64,000 bases of DNA. Origin: Chloroflexota bacterium. Lineage in GTDB: Bacteria > Chloroflexota > Anaerolineae > 4572-78 > J111. The translations under genes and the position numbers were made by a program. The notes below the pieces were generated by a model. The model worked only from the letters and a program-made list of their open reading frames with translations, did no database searches and was not told the origin of the DNA. How positions within the stretch are numbered: the stretch's first letter is position 1; each line of letters opens with the position of its first letter. Shown piece by piece: positions 10,409-20,800 of the stretch. Where the stretch lies: the NCBI GenBank assembly GCA_016860845.1, contig BOKF01000021.1, forward strand, positions 62,001 to 126,000, read 5' to 3'.

Positions 10409-11992
10409 ATGAAACGCATCAATCTTAAAACCAGGTTCACTCTTATCTTGGCAGGCGCTGTCGCTACGTTGATTACGGCCTGCAGCGGCTCCGTTGAACC
10501 CCAAATCGTCGTGGTGACAGCTACCTCGACGGCAACGCCGGAGGTCGTGGCAACGCCAGCCGCGACACCTGTCGTGGAGCTGACGGTAAAACCGGCCGAG
10601 TCAGCGGCGACGCCTGAGGTCGAACTGCCCGCGCCCGCCGTGGCTCCTAGGCAGGTAGAGGAAGAGTATGAGGCTGGGATGCTCCTCAAAGACAGTAACA
10701 ATGAAATCTTCTATATCACGGAAGCGGGCCGGCGCCAGCACATTGAGGATGAAGACACTTTTCACGCCTTTCGTTTTGCCCGGCAGGATATTATCCCGGT
10801 TGGCGAAGAGACTCTGGCCGCCGTGCCGCTCGCGGGTGAGCTGACCCGGCTGGTTTATGACGACCAAGACCGGCTCTACTGGGTGGCCGAGGGCCGGCGC
10901 TGGCCGGTGGACGAGTGGAAAAAAGTGATCGAGCGAGCCGATTATACCGGCATCCAGCCGACGCGCCTGGATCGCTCGTTAGAAACCAGGCTGGCTTTGC
11001 AACCGGACTTAAGCGACGGCATGCTGCTGCGGGCCGGTCAGACGGTCTACTACTTCGATCACAACCGCCTTATCCCGGTATCCGGCAGGGTTGGCAGTGA
11101 AGCGGCCGTGCTGGACGTGCCGGTGGAAATGCTGGGCGCGTACCCGCAGCAGACCCAACTCGAGGCGGCAGTGGTCCGGCTCAGGGCCGATACACCCGCC
11201 GCCAACGTCCGTCGCAGTCCCAGCCTGGAAGCCGAGGTGATGGGGACGCTGCCAAACACGGCGGAGATCGTGGCCCAGGGCCGCAGCAACGACCAGCACT
11301 GGCTGCAAATTAGTTATCAGGGCCAGCCCGGCTGGCTGGCCGCCGACCTGGCCGTAGACTCGGTGGCGCTGCGCCTGCTGCCCGTGATTGAGACTGCGCC
11401 CACCGTGGCTGATATACCGGAGGCCGAACCTGCGGCTATGGTGGAAAGCAGCACGCCCCAGCCTCTCTTCTGTACCCTCGTGCCGATCCGCGGCTTTGGC
11501 AAAGTCTGGAGCGAGCACCCGGAGGTGAAAAACACCCTGGGCTGCGCCGACTCGTGGCAGAACGGCGAGCAGGCCACGCAGGCGGCGGTACAAGTTTTCC
11601 AGAATGGGTTAATGGTCTGGCTGCAAGCCGATGGCTACTACAGCGGCGACCCGGTCTACGTCTTCTTTGCCGATGGCAGCTACCAGCGCTTTGGCGATTT
11701 AGGGCCGGCCGACCCGGCCAAAGTCGGGACCATTCCCAGTGGCTTCTATGCGGTCGGCGATAAGTTCAGTAAAGTCTACTGGGAAGGAACCGGGGCGCAG
11801 GTCAAGGAACGGCTGGGTTACGCTATCGGCCCGGCCAGCGACAGCGCCGGAGCGTTCCAACAGTTCAGCAACGGGCGCATGTTCTGGACGGAAGCCCTCG
11901 ACCGCATCTTTGTGATCTACGAATACGGCTACTTTGAAGGCCAGACCTACATGATGGTCCATACCTGGCACAGCTACGAGGATACCTTCTAA
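10409..11992 (+). CDS. Lipoprotein with SH3-like domain and LGFP-like repeats
   Basis: The N-terminus is a lipoprotein signal with lipobox LITAC (Cys about residue 25), followed by a Thr/Ala/Pro linker. A central part (about 90-230) contains two or more repeats of the kind MLLKDSNNEIFYITEAGRRQ and MLLRAGQTVYYFDHNRLIPV. A bacterial SH3-like domain lies at about 252-318 (ANVRRSPSLEAEVMGTLP ... PGWLAADLAV). The C-terminal 170 residues hold two LGFP-like modules (RGFGKVWSEHPEVKNTLGCA; FSKVYWEGTGAQVKERLGYA), each followed by a VFQNGLMVW-type strand. The first is shared with the extracellular end of the kinase at 4923-6608. A role in cell-surface binding or wall association is inferred. RBS AAGGAGG, ATG start. 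An 11-bp repeat array lies upstream. Confidence 0.85.
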   Translation: MKRINLKTRFTLILAGAVATLITACSGSVEPQIVVVTATSTATPEVVATPAATPVVELTVKPAESAATPEVELPAPAVAPRQVEEEYEAGMLLKDSNNEIFYITEAGRRQHIEDEDTFHAFRFARQDIIPVGEETLAAVPLAGELTRLVYDDQDRLYWVAEGRRWPVDEWKKVIERADYTGIQPTRLDRSLETRLALQPDLSDGMLLRAGQTVYYFDHNRLIPVSGRVGSEAAVLDVPVEMLGAYPQQTQLEAAVVRLRADTPAANVRRSPSLEAEVMGTLPNTAEIVAQGRSNDQHWLQISYQGQPGWLAADLAVDSVALRLLPVIETAPTVADIPEAEPAAMVESSTPQPLFCTLVPIRGFGKVWSEHPEVKNTLGCADSWQNGEQATQAAVQVFQNGLMVWLQADGYYSGDPVYVFFADGSYQRFGDLGPADPAKVGTIPSGFYAVGDKFSKVYWEGTGAQVKERLGYAIGPASDSAGAFQQFSNGRMFWTEALDRIFVIYEYGYFEGQTYMMVHTWHSYEDTF

Positions 11993-12002
11993 GCTCAAAA
12001 TT

Positions 12003-12050
12003 CCACCGCAGAGGGCGCAGAGAGAAGAAAAAATCTCTGCGCTCTTTACG
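12003..12050. repeat. Inverted repeat of the CCGCAGAGNNCGCAGAG family
   Basis: GAGGGCGCAGAGA pairs with TCTCTGCGCTCT across an A-rich loop, between two convergent genes. It may serve as a shared transcript end. A longer relative is at 48551-48622. Confidence 0.7.
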
Positions 12051-12072
12051 TTCCTACGGTTCGTCTGGAAAT

Positions 12073-13146
12073 TCAGTTGAGCTTCAGCAAAAAGGGCAAA
12101 TAAGTCGCACGATTTGGTGGAACCTGGCTGGGATCGGTTTCTATGGTAAAGGCAGCACTGGCCTGCCCGCCGCCGGAGGAATGGGAATAGACCGCCGTAT
12201 TGGTGATAGTTTCACCATATAATGCGCCGGTGTGGGTCGCCACAAAGCTGAAGGTAATCGTTTTGCTGGCCGTGACGGCCCCGGTCCAGGTAATCTGGTT
12301 GCTGCTCTGTGCGGCTCCGGCCGGGGACTGCGCCCATCTGGCAAAAGTGACACCGCCGGGTAGAGTGTCGGTTAAGACGGCGCCTGCCGCATTCGTATCG
12401 CCGCTGTTGCTCAAAACGAGCGTATAGGTAACCAGACCCTGGTAAGATATGGGGGTGGAAGGGGTAACGCTTTTGTTGAGGTGGAGGTTAGAGTAATTGA
12501 TGCGGGTAAAGGTGAAGCTCCCCACCGGCAATTCGGTAAAAAAGGTAGTTCCTGAAAGAGAAGCGATAGGGACGTTCTGAGGCATAGGTGGGTTGTCGAG
12601 GGTAAAGCCGCCGTCCTGTTCAGTGCCAGCATCGTAAGGGTAGAGCATCACCACTTTACTGTCAACCCAATTGCCCTGCTCATCGAGCAATGTTACGCCG
12701 GAAACGCCGGTGAACCAGTCGGGGGTGGGGGCGATCATCGTCACCAGTGTAACGAGGGGGGAATCTTTAGTTACTTGAAAAGAGTTGATTGTCGTTGAAC
12801 CCGGCGAATCAACCCCTGATCCCGCTAACACGGCCAAAGCTGTACCATTAGCGATGGCTGTGTTCACCTCGGCAGTCAGAGGGGCGGTTTGCCCTTGTTC
12901 GGCCATCCGCTCAATCCCCACCGAGGCGAGCTGGCCAACTTCCCAGAATTTTACGTTTGAGTTGTGGATGCCCCCGATGAGAGGGGAAAAGTGAGCGGTA
13001 GCGGTAGGAAAATCAGGGTGGGGATGAGTCTGGTTGCTCCAGGTGGCGCTAAAAGTGACTTTGTAAGTAGCGGTGGGACTATCGGCAAAGGCAAGGTGAG
13101 GCCAGAGGAGGGTAATGAGGACAACACCGATAATTGATTTTTTCAT
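12073..13146 (-). CDS. Secreted spondin_N and DUF11 domain protein
   Basis: A Sec signal peptide (1-21, cleavage after LAFA) precedes a domain resembling the F-spondin N-terminal domain (about 24-215): YKVTFSATWSNQTHPHPDFP, HFSPLIGGIHNS and KFWEVGQLASVGIERMAEQG are its hallmark strands. A DUF11-type Ig-like domain follows (about 222-335), with TYTLVLSNSGDTNAAGAVLTDTLPGGV. The protein ends in ATYLPFLLKLN, a hydrophobic tail of a kind I associate with secreted Chloroflexota proteins; what it does is not known to me. Likely cell-surface or extracellular. The RBS GGAAGGAGAG precedes the ATG. A two-unit 11-bp repeat and a -10 candidate lie upstream. Confidence 0.85.
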   Translation of the reverse strand: MKKSIIGVVLITLLWPHLAFADSPTATYKVTFSATWSNQTHPHPDFPTATAHFSPLIGGIHNSNVKFWEVGQLASVGIERMAEQGQTAPLTAEVNTAIANGTALAVLAGSGVDSPGSTTINSFQVTKDSPLVTLVTMIAPTPDWFTGVSGVTLLDEQGNWVDSKVVMLYPYDAGTEQDGGFTLDNPPMPQNVPIASLSGTTFFTELPVGSFTFTRINYSNLHLNKSVTPSTPISYQGLVTYTLVLSNSGDTNAAGAVLTDTLPGGVTFARWAQSPAGAAQSSNQITWTGAVTASKTITFSFVATHTGALYGETITNTAVYSHSSGGGQASAAFTIETDPSQVPPNRATYLPFLLKLN

Positions 13147-13183
13147 TAACTCTCCTTCCTGGTTTTAGGCTGGATAGGTAATA

Positions 13184-13217
13184 ATCATAAAGACGAGTCA
13201 TTACGATTTCATTACGA
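13184..13217 (-). promoter_or_regulatory. 11-bp-period direct repeat and -10 of the spondin_N gene
   Basis: On the minus strand TCGTAATGA occurs at 13217-13209 and again at 13206-13198, exactly 11 bp apart. TATGAT (13189-13184) follows after 8 bases. The geometry matches PhoB-type activator boxes and the hsp20/groES arrays. Confidence 0.55.
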
Positions 13218-13303
13218 AAAGACAGATTTATAGATTTAATTGTCATCTGTTTCATCCTCTATTATAATTTTGCCTCAACAGCTTGGTATCCGGAGGAGAA
13301 ATC

Positions 13304-13906
13304 ATGCAAAAGATTCAAACGCAGGGGGTCCATCATATCACTCTCGTCGGCGCCAACCGGCAGGTCACGATTGATTTTTGGGAGGGCGTGCTGGGGATGC
13401 CTTTCATCTTCGAGCAGCCGAACCTGGACAATCCCGACGAGAGCCATCTTTATTTCGATCCCGGCGATGGCCGCCTGATCACCGTTTTTACCAATGAGAA
13501 CCGTGACGTTGACCCCAGCCCCAACCCGGAAGGTATCGGCAATGTCCACCATCTGGCCTTCGCCGTCTCGCGGGCCACATTTACTCAGGCGGCCAAACGG
13601 CTTGACGAGCGCGGCATCAAACATACCGGGGAAATTGATCGGGGGATTTTTCACTCGATCTATTTCCGCGACCCCCTGGGGCAGCGGATCGAGCTGGCCT
13701 GCTACAAATTCGAGCCGCCTGTCGGCGTTACCCACAGCCAGGTCTTGTTTGAAGCGCATCGCCTGCGGGTAGCCGAAGGAGCCTACAACATCAAAGACTC
13801 ACATCTGGCGGAGGCGATTGAACTGCTGGTCCGGCGGACTCAGCCCTCGCTGTCAGAAGATCGCGCCGCCCGGCATGCTTATCCGCAAAAGGTGGCCGGT
13901 CCCTGA
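13304..13906 (+). CDS. VOC-superfamily (glyoxalase / ring-cleaving dioxygenase-like) protein
   Basis: A vicinal-oxygen-chelate fold protein of 200 residues built from paired beta-alpha-beta-beta-beta units. Likely metal ligands are His in GVHHITL (10-11), His in GNVHHLAFA and Glu in GQRIELACY near residue 130. The RDPLGQRIEL motif is typical of the extradiol dioxygenase / glyoxalase group. The substrate cannot be read from sequence. The ATG at 13304 has the RBS GGAGGAG; the longer frame from 13283 would put that site inside the gene. It is monocistronic with a strong hairpin after it. C-terminal residues about 150-200 are a helical extension beyond the minimal VOC fold. Confidence 0.85.
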   Translation: MQKIQTQGVHHITLVGANRQVTIDFWEGVLGMPFIFEQPNLDNPDESHLYFDPGDGRLITVFTNENRDVDPSPNPEGIGNVHHLAFAVSRATFTQAAKRLDERGIKHTGEIDRGIFHSIYFRDPLGQRIELACYKFEPPVGVTHSQVLFEAHRLRVAEGAYNIKDSHLAEAIELLVRRTQPSLSEDRAARHAYPQKVAGP

Positions 13907-13939
13907 TAAATTTTTTAATTGGATTTGGTAGGGGATATT

Positions 13940-13985
13940 GAGTTCCAACAAGTTCCCAGGCTCTTACGGGAACTTGTTGGAACTC
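13940..13985. terminator. Bidirectional terminator hairpin between convergent genes
   Basis: An 18-bp perfect inverted repeat (13940-13957 and 13968-13985, GAGTTCCAACAAGTTCCC and complement) with a 10-base loop sits between the VOC gene and the end of the first clostripain gene. No long T tract on either side. Confidence 0.65.
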
Positions 13986-14003
13986 TTAGGGATGCGCTAC
14001 TAA

Positions 14004-17000
14004 CTAAAATTCCGGCTTGCCCATCTTTAAATCATCAAACGTAAAGGTGGCCGGATTAGTCCCGTCAAAGTTGTCCACCATCAAGCCGAACGTGCCGCCG
14101 CTGTAAGTTGCATCGCTCACACTGTCCACCTGCTGGCCGTTGATGTAGAAGCGGTAGGTGTCGCCCTGCCCCTCGACGGTTAATAGATTCGCTCCCCCCT
14201 CATCCGGGTCAATCAAGCTGGAAGCGGTCCAGTCAATCAACGGAAGCATCTTATTGCCCTCGGTCTTCTCGACTGTGTAAAACCCATCGCCGCTGATGCG
14301 GAAGGCGTAGAAGTCATCGCCTTCCTGGCCGGGCTGCACCCGGAAAATCAGCCCGTAAGCATTATCTAACGCCCCGGTGTAGCTGGCCGTAGTTTGCAGC
14401 AGAAAATCGGCGGGCAGGTCTTGCTCCGGGTAGTAATCGTAGATCGCGCCAGGAGCGGGCTTCATCTCAAAGACGTACTGGCCGGAGGAGTTGTAATAGC
14501 CTCGACCCCACGCCTGCTCCACCTCGTCGTTGATCAGGCCGCCGACCGGGTCGCTAAAATTGTCGGCAAAAACTTCGCCGGCAAAAGTCGGCGGCGGCGG
14601 ACCGGCCTGCTCCTTGCTCACCCCAGAGATGAGGATGTCAAAGCTGTAGAGCATATCGTCGAACTCGGCGCTCAGCTCGTCAAACTTTGCATCCAGGGCC
14701 GACACCCGCACCACGTAGGTCGTACCTTCCACCGGCGTGGAGGCGACCACATAACCGTAGTAGGGCTGGCCGTTGAGGTCGTAGGCAAAATCAATTGTCT
14801 GCCCGTCGTAAGCGCCCAGTACGTAATCCTGCACATCACCCAAAAATTGCAGATTTTCAAAGTCGCCATCTTGACTCAACGTATCAATCACATCCTGAAC
14901 CGCCTGGCTGTTGGCCTGGGCCGGCGAGGACGCATCGGGGTAGCTCCGGCGCGAAACGGTCACCAGGGCCGAACTGGAGGCGTCCATAAAGTTAATTGAG
15001 CCGCCTGGAGCTGTCTCCACCTGCCACTTTTCGGGGTAGAGCAAGGCAAACCCCAGCGTCTCATTCACATACGGCCTAAAACCGTCCACCGCCGCGGCTT
15101 GCTCGTTGAGCACAAACAGGCCCTCATACTGCTCGTACTTCCGGCCGTCCAGGTCCTCGGCAATAACGCCGATCACATAGTTGCCGCTGGGCGCGGGCGT
15201 CGTTTCCAGGGTAAAGGGCGTCTCGCCAAAAGTCAGCGTACCGCCCTCGCGGACATACTTCTCCCGCCCCTCGTTGCCGGGCAGGCTCAGGTCGTCGCCC
15301 CGCTCCAGCACGGTGAACTGGTCGCCCGGCTGGGGGACAATCTGGCGCGGCGCGCCGACCGCCTGGGTAATGCCGCTGGTGAAGCCAAACACCTCGGTCG
15401 TGGCGTCGTCGCGGAAATACATCTTGGCATAGCGCGGCTCGCCGCCGCTGGCAAAACGATACGTCCCACCGACTGCGTAGGTCGGCGTTTCGGGATCGTA
15501 GGCCACCGGCTCAAACAGGGCCTTGACCGAGGTCGTACCGTCGCTGATGGCGTAAACCAGCGGTTCCCAGTCAAACTCAATCGCAACCCCGCCCTGCGGC
15601 CAGACCGGGTAGGCCACGCCGCCGATAGTCTGGCTCTCCTCGGCGCTCAGGTAATCTATATCCTCAATCAGCAGGGCGTCTTCGCGGGGTAAAAAGCGGC
15701 CGATAAAGCTGTAAACGTAAGCCAGCCGGTCGCCGCTGACTTCGGTCTGGATCGTCACCGGCGCGGTGATGGTGGCAACCTCCGCCGACAGAGTCAGCGG
15801 GGCCAGTTGGATCGGCTTGAGGCCGGCGGCAGGCAGGGCGCGGCTGGCTCCACCTCCGACTGCGCGGAAAACACCGTTATCCATCAGATACTGGACCACC
15901 TCCAGCGGGTAGCCATACTGCATGACCAACAGCAGTGGGATTTCCTGCGGCCCAAAGCCAGCGTTTTCTAACGCGGCAATGTCATTTTGAATCGTCTCCC
16001 AATCAGCCTGGCTGATCCCCGCCGGGGGCTGGCTGCCGGCCGGGGCCGACACCGGTTCGACGTCGGGCCGGCTGTAATTTGCGGGCGCGGCCTTGCCGGT
16101 GTGGAAGAAATAGAGGTAGTCATCCCACTTGGAAGTCTGGGCAAACCGCTCGGCGACGGTGGTGTAACCGAAGTTGTCTGCCGTGCCGTAGATTTGGCCG
16201 GTCGGGAAGTAAATGGTCACCCCGGTCGAGCCGGGCCGGTTGGAGCCATGTTTTTCGGCCAGGATGGTTTGCTTGAGGGCGGCAAAGACCTGCTCCGCCG
16301 CATCGGCCACACCGCCGTCACGGCTCAACTCCGTGGCCAGTTGGGCAAAATGGCCCAGGTCAATGTAGGGTGAAGGCGTCTCCTCGCCAAAGATGCTCTG
16401 AAACGCCTGGGCGTAAGCCCGCGCCTGGGCCGTTGCTTTGGGGTTAACCTGGGCCAGGGCCGTGGCCAGGCTGTCTACGGCGGCGTTCACCTGGGGAATA
16501 GCCGCCAGGTTAACCGCGGTCAGGGTGACATCCCGGCCTTTGGCTTCGGCCACCTCCTCGGGTGTGGTCTCACCCCTAAAGTTGAACTCCTGGGCCACCA
16601 ATTCGCGGCGCGACTCGTCGTCGAGGATGCGCAGGTCATAGTCAATGTAACTCTGGACCACCAGCCTGGAGAGTTCCGCCCCATCCATGCCTGGTTTCTG
16701 CTGCAGCTCGGCCAGGAAGCCGCCGTAGGCCCAGCCCAGGGCCGGCTCGACTTCCTGCGAAGCAACGGCGTAGCGGGCGTGCGGCTCCAGGGCGGTAAAC
16801 ACTTCAAGCTGGCCCATCAGGCAGGCGTCAAAGCCAATCAGCTCAAATTTATCAATGCCGGTCTGCTGGCGGGCTTTTGCCAGCGCCCGGTCCAACTCCA
16901 TCAGCCAGATGCCGTCCACGCCGAAGAGTTGGGCGACAACCACCCGGTCGCGCCCCAGGCCGCCAGGGGCCGGATCATTCCAACCGCCGGGCCAACCCGC

Positions 17001-17633
17001 CCCGTGATCCGACATAATCAGGGCGTATTTGCGGGCCGGGTAATTTGTCACCGCCCAGGTGATAAAATCAACCAGGGTCTCGCCGTCGGCCATGTTCACC
17101 TCGCCCAGGTCGGCCACCTCTTGCGAGCTAATCTCGCGCAGGTTCCGGTCGGGGGTGAGGTAGAAGCGCTTGGTTCCGGTCCAGTTGCCCATGCCCTTGT
17201 AAGCGCCGCGATAGCGGTCTATCTGCGAGACAATATTGACCTGATCGCTGGAGCCGACCAGCTCGGCTTCATTAAAATCAACCAGGATGTCGTACTCCAG
17301 GATTTCGTCGTCGGCGTCCTGGTAGAGCATGATGGTCCATTCGGCCCCGCCCTGGCTGACTGGCTGTTGGTTGGTGGCCTGTCCCGCGGGCACAGCCCCG
17401 CCGCCCGGTTCCTGGGCCAGCGCTGTAGGTGCGCTTGGCTGAGTTGGCCGGCTGGTCGCAGTTGGCGGCTCGGCCACCACAGGTTGAGTCGGCGCGGCCG
17501 GCTGCGGGCGGGCAGTAGGCGTGACCACATTCACTTCCACACCACCGCAGGCCAGCCCCACCGCCAGCACGAGGCCGCCGATCCATAACAGTCCCATCCG
17601 TTGTCTTGATACAAGCAGGAGCAGGTTAGGCAT
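14004..17633 (-). CDS. Clostripain-family (C11) cysteine protease lipoprotein, paralogue 1
   Basis: A 1209-residue lipoprotein protease. The ATG at 17633 is chosen because AAGGAAGG precedes it and it gives a lipobox (LAVGLAC, Cys about residue 29); the longer frame adds an implausible 34-residue lead. A Pro/Thr/Ala linker leads to a C11 peptidase domain starting with WTIMLYQDADDEILEYD. The catalytic His is about 210 (MSDHGAGW) and Cys about 271 (GFDACLMGQLEV). A long beta-rich middle follows, then a PsbP-like domain (LGFALLYPEKWQVE, about 860-1000). Last comes a jelly-roll domain resembling the 3-keto-disaccharide hydrolase/laminin-G type (FYAFRISGDGFYTVEK ... FYINGQQVDSV, about 1010-1205). 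Predicted to act outside the membrane. The neighbouring gene is a paralogue along its full length. Confidence 0.9.
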   Translation of the reverse strand: MPNLLLLVSRQRMGLLWIGGLVLAVGLACGGVEVNVVTPTARPQPAAPTQPVVAEPPTATSRPTQPSAPTALAQEPGGGAVPAGQATNQQPVSQGGAEWTIMLYQDADDEILEYDILVDFNEAELVGSSDQVNIVSQIDRYRGAYKGMGNWTGTKRFYLTPDRNLREISSQEVADLGEVNMADGETLVDFITWAVTNYPARKYALIMSDHGAGWPGGWNDPAPGGLGRDRVVVAQLFGVDGIWLMELDRALAKARQQTGIDKFELIGFDACLMGQLEVFTALEPHARYAVASQEVEPALGWAYGGFLAELQQKPGMDGAELSRLVVQSYIDYDLRILDDESRRELVAQEFNFRGETTPEEVAEAKGRDVTLTAVNLAAIPQVNAAVDSLATALAQVNPKATAQARAYAQAFQSIFGEETPSPYIDLGHFAQLATELSRDGGVADAAEQVFAALKQTILAEKHGSNRPGSTGVTIYFPTGQIYGTADNFGYTTVAERFAQTSKWDDYLYFFHTGKAAPANYSRPDVEPVSAPAGSQPPAGISQADWETIQNDIAALENAGFGPQEIPLLLVMQYGYPLEVVQYLMDNGVFRAVGGGASRALPAAGLKPIQLAPLTLSAEVATITAPVTIQTEVSGDRLAYVYSFIGRFLPREDALLIEDIDYLSAEESQTIGGVAYPVWPQGGVAIEFDWEPLVYAISDGTTSVKALFEPVAYDPETPTYAVGGTYRFASGGEPRYAKMYFRDDATTEVFGFTSGITQAVGAPRQIVPQPGDQFTVLERGDDLSLPGNEGREKYVREGGTLTFGETPFTLETTPAPSGNYVIGVIAEDLDGRKYEQYEGLFVLNEQAAAVDGFRPYVNETLGFALLYPEKWQVETAPGGSINFMDASSSALVTVSRRSYPDASSPAQANSQAVQDVIDTLSQDGDFENLQFLGDVQDYVLGAYDGQTIDFAYDLNGQPYYGYVVASTPVEGTTYVVRVSALDAKFDELSAEFDDMLYSFDILISGVSKEQAGPPPPTFAGEVFADNFSDPVGGLINDEVEQAWGRGYYNSSGQYVFEMKPAPGAIYDYYPEQDLPADFLLQTTASYTGALDNAYGLIFRVQPGQEGDDFYAFRISGDGFYTVEKTEGNKMLPLIDWTASSLIDPDEGGANLLTVEGQGDTYRFYINGQQVDSVSDATYSGGTFGLMVDNFDGTNPATFTFDDLKMGKPEF

Positions 17634-17752
17634 AGTGACACCTTCCTTTGTTAGAGTGGGGTCTATCCCAGATTTTAGACGGGACAGACCAGTTTGAGTG
17701 GGATAAGGCGATTGGCGTTCAAATTTTACCACCAATCTGGTTGAAACGAAAC

Positions 17753-17778
17753 AAAAAGGGCAGGTCTTAGACCTGCCC
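17753..17778 (-). terminator. Rho-independent terminator of clostripain paralogue 2
   Basis: On the minus strand GGGCAGGTCT, then AGACCTGCCC, then TTTTTG. It lies 23 bases after the stop at 17801, so the two paralogues are separate transcripts. Confidence 0.85.
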
Positions 17779-17800
17779 CCCTGAAATCCAACCCATCTTT

Positions 17801-20800
17801 CTATTCTGTTGCGGGAGTACCGACGGTCAAATCGTCATAGTAGAACGTCACCGGGTTTTCCTCGTCGAAGTTATTGGCGATGATACCAGGAACGCCGCCG
17901 CTGTGGGTGGCATCAGTAAAGGTATTGACCTGCTGGCCGTTGATATAGATGTTGTAGGTGTCGCCCTGGCCGACTACGGTCAACACATTGGCCCCCAACT
18001 CGTTCTGATCAATCAGTTCCGACGCCGTCCAGTCAATCAGGGTACTCGCCTCCTCTGCATCCACCCGCTCGACGGTATAGAAGCCGTCGCCGGAGATGCT
18101 GAAGGCGTAATAGCCATTCTCGCTCTGCCGGAAGATGAGGCCATAACCGTTGTTCTGGGTCCCTTCGTAACCGGTGGTCACTTGCAGTATAAAGTTATCG
18201 TCCAGGGTTACCCCTTCATAGTAGTCGTAGATGGGGCCGGCGTAGGGGTTCAGTTCCATCACGTACTGTTCAATATCGCTGGCGTAGTAACCTCGGCCCC
18301 AGTCGCGCGCTTCCTGGGCATCTACCAGGCCGCTGGCCGGGTCGGCAAAATCGTCCACCGCCGATTCGGCAAAGGCGGGCGGCGCCGCGCCGACTTCTTC
18401 CTTACTCACCCCGGAGATGAGGATGTCGAAGTTCTCCAGCATAGTATTGAAATTGGTCACGGCGTTGTCCAGGTCGGCGTCGGCGGCGACCATCAAGATG
18501 CTGTAGGTCACGTCGGGGGTGGGCGTCGTCACCACGATAAAGCCGGATTGAGGCTGGCCGTCCTGCTCATAAGTAAAGTCCAGTTCCCGGCCATCAAACG
18601 CCCCGACGATAATATCGGTGGTTTCACCCACATATTGCAGGTTTTCCAGCCCGTCGAGTTGGTTCAAAAAGTCAACATTACTCTGGATCGCCTGCTCGTT
18701 GGCCTCCTGAGTGCCGGCGGCGTCGGGATAACTTTCTTTGTAAATAATGGCAAAGGCTGAGTCGTCGGCGCTGGAGAAGGTAACGCGGCCGCCTTCCAGG
18801 TCTTCTTCGGGGTCCAGCCAGGCCTCCGGGTAGAGCAGGGCAAAGCCAAGCTCTTCGTTGGCATAGGGCCTAAAGCCTTCTACGGCGGAAGCTTCATCAT
18901 TTTCGACAAACAGCCCTTCGTACTGCTCCTGGGTTTGGCCATCCACATCCTCGGCAATAAAACCCAGGATGTAACTGCCGGCAGGTGCGGGAATATCCTC
19001 GACAAAGAAGGGTTCAGCGCCAAAGGTCAGCGTGCCCCCTTCGCGGCTGAAATCCTCACTGTCGGCTGTCTCGCTCAAGTTGAAGCCCTGTTCCAGCACG
19101 GTAAACTGATCGCCCGGCCTGGGCGTGATCTCCCGCGGGCTGCCGCCGCCGCTGACGTCAGCGCCGGTAAAACCAAAAACCTCGGTCAATTCGCCGTCAC
19201 GGAAGTAAAGGATCGCCGCGCGCTGCTCGCCGCTGCCGGCAAAGGTGTAGATACCGTCGGTAGAGTAGGTCGGCGACTCGGCGTCATAGGTGTCGGGACT
19301 CAGCAAGGCCCGGACCGAAGTGGTCCCATCGCTGATGGCGTAGATGTACGGCTCCCAAACGTAATCAACGCTGACGCTGCCCTCCGGCCAGACGGGGTAA
19401 ACTACCCCATCAACCTCGTTGTTCTGGTCGGCAAAAATGTAATCCTGGTCCTCGATGAGCAATACTTCTTCATTGGGCAGAATCCGGCCGATGAAGGTGT
19501 AGATGTAAGCCAGCCGGTCACCGCTGACTTCGGTGGTCAAGTTGACCGCCTGGCCGATGGCGGCAACTTCGGCGGAGAGGGTCAGCGGGGCCATCTGCAG
19601 CGGTTTGACGCTGGCAGCTTGCTGCTGGGCCTGATTTAACTGCTCCTCACTGGTAACGAGGCCGCCATATTCTTCTTCCAAATCCACCGGGGCAGCCACA
19701 GGTTCGGCTTCCGGCCCGGCGGCCACAAGCTCGCCCTGCGTGCCGATATAATGGAAGTTGAGAAATTCATCCCACTTGGTTTCAGCGGCAAAGCGAGAAG
19801 CGACCTGGGTATAGCCAAAGTTATCCCCCAGGCTAAAAAGTTCGCTGGTGGGAAAATGGATGGCCACGCCGCTGGCTCCGGGCCGTTCCGGCCCGTTCTT
19901 TTCCGCTACAATCGCCTGCCCGAGCGCGGCGTTAAGCTCATCCACCGCAGCGCTGACCTGGGCATCGCCGCTCAACTCAGCGGCCAATTGGGCAAAGTTG
20001 GCCAGGTCAATGTAAGGCGAAGGCATTTCATCCCCAAAAATAGTGGTAAAAGCCTGGGCATAGGCTCGCGCCTCGGCCACCACCCCCGGATCAATATTGA
20101 CCAGGCTCGCCGCCAGTTTATCCAGAGCGGCGTTAACGGCCGGGATGCCGGCCAGGTTGACCGCCGTCAAGGTAATATCCGTCCCACTGGCCTCAGCCAC
20201 CTCCTGCGGCGTCACCTGGCCTTCAAAGCCATAGGCTTCGGCCACAAAAGCCTGGCGGGCGGCGTCGTCAACAATGCGCTGGTCCTGGTCAATGTAGCTG
20301 TTGACGATATGCTGGCCTAATTCTGCCCCGTCCATGCCGGGATTGTTGGCCAGCTCGGTCAGAAAACTGGTGTAGGCCCAGCCGAGGGCCGGCTCAGTTT
20401 CTTGCGAGGCCACACTATAACGCGCATGCGGCACCAGCGCGTTAAAGACTTCCAACTGGGCCATCAGGCAGGCGTCAAAGCCGACAAATTCAAACTGGTC
20501 AATCCCGGCCTGAGCGCGCGCCGCTTCCAGGGAACGGTCAATCTCCATCAAGTATAACTGGTCGCCAAAATTTTGAGCCAGCAATACATCGTCTACTCCC
20601 AGCCCGCCCGGGTCCGGGTCGCCAAAGCCGCCGGGCCAGCCCGCCCCATGGTCCGACATAATCAAGGCGTATTTGCGGGCCGGGAAGTTGGCCGCCGCCC
20701 AGGTGATAAAATCCACCAGGGTTTGCCCGTCGGCCATATTCAACTCACCCAGGTCGGCCAGTTCTTCCGAGCCAATCTCATCGAGGTTGTCATCCTGGGT

